From Butyrivibrio sp. UBA3740 (GTDB lineage: Bacteria > Bacillota > Clostridia > Lachnospirales > Lachnospiraceae), in contig DFGW01000110.1 of NCBI GenBank assembly GCA_002372465.1, forward strand, positions 1 to 43,229: a DNA stretch of 43,229 nucleotides, written 5' to 3'. This document shows, piece by piece, positions 42,223-43,229 of the stretch; positions within the stretch are counted from its first letter, which is position 1, and each line of letters opens with the position of its first letter. Under the pieces are notes generated by a model. It searched no databases. It had not been told where the DNA came from and worked only from the letters and a program-made list of their open reading frames with translations. The position numbers were made by a program, and so were the translations under genes.

Positions 42223-42654
42223 ATGAGTAAAGTTAAAGTTGTTTATTGGAGTGGAAGTGGAAATACACAGGCCATGGCAGACGCCGTTGCAAGTGGCATC
42301 AAGAGTGTCGGCGGAGAAGCTGAGGTAGTGACATTTAATTCCATCAGCCCATCAGATGCTGCAGGTGAATCAGTGATCGCCTTTGGCTGTCCTGCAATGG
42401 GAGCAGAGGTTCTCGAAGAAGGAACCGTTGAGCCATTCATGGCTGATTATGAGACCAAGTGCAGCGGCAAGAAGGTTGCTCTTTTTGGTTCTTACGGTTG
42501 GGGAGACGGCCAGTGGATGAGAGACTGGCAGGACAGAATGGTTGCAGCCGGCGCAACAATCATTGGCGGAGAAGGCGTAATTGCCAACAACGCTCCGGAT
42601 GATGATGCCATTTCTCAGTGTGAGGATCTCGGCAGACAGCTTGCGCAGGCTTAA
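42223..42654 (+). CDS. Flavodoxin
   Basis: 143 residues, the short-chain form. The phosphate-binding loop is WSGSGNTQAMA at residues 9-19 (T/S-G-x-T-G-N-T-like with SGSGNT). The 60s region is GCPAMGAE and the 90s loop is SYGWGDGQWM, with Trp and Tyr positions for FMN stacking. Flavodoxins carry single electrons in place of ferredoxin, for example under iron limitation. An 11-base tandem duplication ATGAGTAAAGT gives two ATGs: only the second (42223) is in frame. It is monocistronic and followed by a repeat region. Confidence 0.95.
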   Translation: MSKVKVVYWSGSGNTQAMADAVASGIKSVGGEAEVVTFNSISPSDAAGESVIAFGCPAMGAEVLEEGTVEPFMADYETKCSGKKVALFGSYGWGDGQWMRDWQDRMVAAGATIIGGEGVIANNAPDDDAISQCEDLGRQLAQA

Positions 42655-42687
42655 TTGTATTTGATAAGGAGATATTCGGCTATCCAG

Positions 42688-42936
42688 CATGCCCTAACCC
42701 CCTTTTTCGGCTAAAGGCATGAAGGCATCCGGTGCCCAGCATGCCCAAGGGCTCTTTTTTCGGCTTTGGGCATGAAGTTATTCGGCTGCCTAGCATGCCC
42801 TAACCCCCTTTTTTCGGCTTTGGGCATGAAGTTATTCGACTGTCCGGCATGCCCTAACCCCTTTTTTTCGGCTTTGGGCATGAAGTTATTCGACTGTCCG
42901 GCATGCCCTAAGGCCCATTTTCAAGGAAAGGGCATG
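42688..42936. repeat. 54-bp tandem repeat with palindromic boxes
   Basis: GCATGCCC boxes begin at 42688, 42739, 42793, 42847 and 42901, i.e. spacings of 51, 54, 54 and 54. Each is followed by a C-run, a T-run of 5-8, CGGCTTT and GGGCATGAAG. CATGCCC and GGGCATG can pair across the T-run, or across the next ATTCGACTGTCCG segment, so two alternative hairpins exist per unit. 54 bases is 18 codons, and one plus-strand frame repeats GMKLFDCPACPNPFFSAL without a stop. No ribosome binding site precedes it, so coding is doubtful. It starts 34 bases after the flavodoxin stop and could terminate that transcript. Confidence 0.8.
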
Positions 42937-42964
42937 AAGAATAGTAAAAAACTTACATGCCTAA

Positions 42965-43229
42965 ATGCATATAGCAGCACAAAGGCATGAAGTCGGTCTT
43001 ATACCAGCAAATCCCCCTAGCGTAACGCTCAAGGCAGCCATGAGCTGCCACTTATCAGAAGGCGCCTGTGGCGCGTTCTTAATTCATACCCGCTTACTGA
43101 CCAAAAAGCCACCTTCAGACAGCTGTCAATGGAACCGTGGAATAAACCGCAGCGACCGGGTTAAGTACCAGATGCACATAAACAGCTGCATGAAAGGTCG
43201 CGAGGATTTATGCCGCGAAAGTCCATTGA
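42965..43229 (+). other. Open frame running off the window end, doubtful gene
   Basis: A frame from ATG 42965 stays open for 88 codons to the last base. Its end reads DRVKYQMHINSCMKGREDLC and RESPL. There is no ribosome binding site, and it begins within degenerate copies of the repeat and passes through three hairpins. It may be noncoding structured DNA. I do not recognise the product. Confidence 0.2.
43019..43079. repeat. Cluster of three hairpins
   Basis: Three inverted repeats follow each other: AGCGT-A-ACGCT (43019-43029), GGCAGC-CATGA-GCTGCC (43033-43049) and AGAAGGCGCC-TGT-GGCGCGTTCT (43057-43079, one mismatch). None has a T-tract. The dense structure suggests an RNA element or a protein-binding region rather than a terminator. 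Confidence 0.55.

Overview
The window looks like a chromosomal segment of an anaerobic, polysaccharide-degrading Lachnospiraceae bacterium, probably from the rumen or gut and close to Butyrivibrio or Pseudobutyrivibrio. The assignment is inferred from gene content: a permuted GH3 beta-glucosidase, a short flavodoxin, AgrC/LytTR-type signalling, an LplABC-like sugar transporter, and many strong AGGAGG ribosome binding sites with frequent TTG or GTG starts. No rRNA, tRNA, CRISPR array or intact mobile element was recognised.

Layout. 0.1-5.05 kb: a minus-strand run with a large coiled-coil protein ending in a PI4-kinase-like motif set, a GNAT acetyltransferase, an RNA 2',3'-cyclic phosphodiesterase, a YjbR protein with a C-terminal extension, and a glutaredoxin. 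5.4-10.6 kb: a carbohydrate ABC operon (binding lipoprotein, two permeases, no ATPase) that also holds a MATE transporter fused to a GHKL ATPase. 10.6-12.3 kb: a GNAT gene, then decayed DNA with the tail of a probable serine recombinase, the tail of an IS200/IS605 TnpA, and a frameshifted gene. 12.3-15.8 kb: a flavin/PLP-oxidase-fold protein, DUF554, a HAD phosphatase, a YfcE-like phosphoesterase and a RelB/ParE-type toxin-antitoxin pair with a palindromic operator over its promoter. 15.8-19.7 kb: a zinc-ribbon membrane protein with an XRE regulator, a zinc-ribbon Ser/Thr kinase with a coupled partner, and an exonuclease. 19.7-20.15 kb holds a long imperfect palindrome. 20.15-24.8 kb: DUF4037, DUF2798, DUF362, DnaJ and SGNH genes.

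24.9-31.8 kb is the least understood part. It contains a small double-glycine-leader peptide gene, then a five-gene minus-strand set (two membrane-anchored proteins, a polytopic membrane protein and two small paralogous soluble proteins). Opposite it is a lipoprotein gene with a small cytosolic partner. No member has a function I recognise, and together they look like an envelope system. 31.9-33.6 kb: a paired short-chain chromate transporter, a DUF1284 protein and two gene remnants.

33.6-41.9 kb is one tightly overlapped six-gene operon: a membrane-anchored permuted GH3 enzyme, a small membrane protein, a GH2 enzyme, a GtrA-like flippase, a LytTR response regulator and an AgrC-like kinase. 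This couples glycoside cleavage or cell-surface sugar handling to a peptide-type two-component system. 42.2-43.2 kb: a flavodoxin, a 54-bp tandem repeat with palindromic GCATGCCC/GGGCATG boxes, and a cluster of hairpins at the window end.
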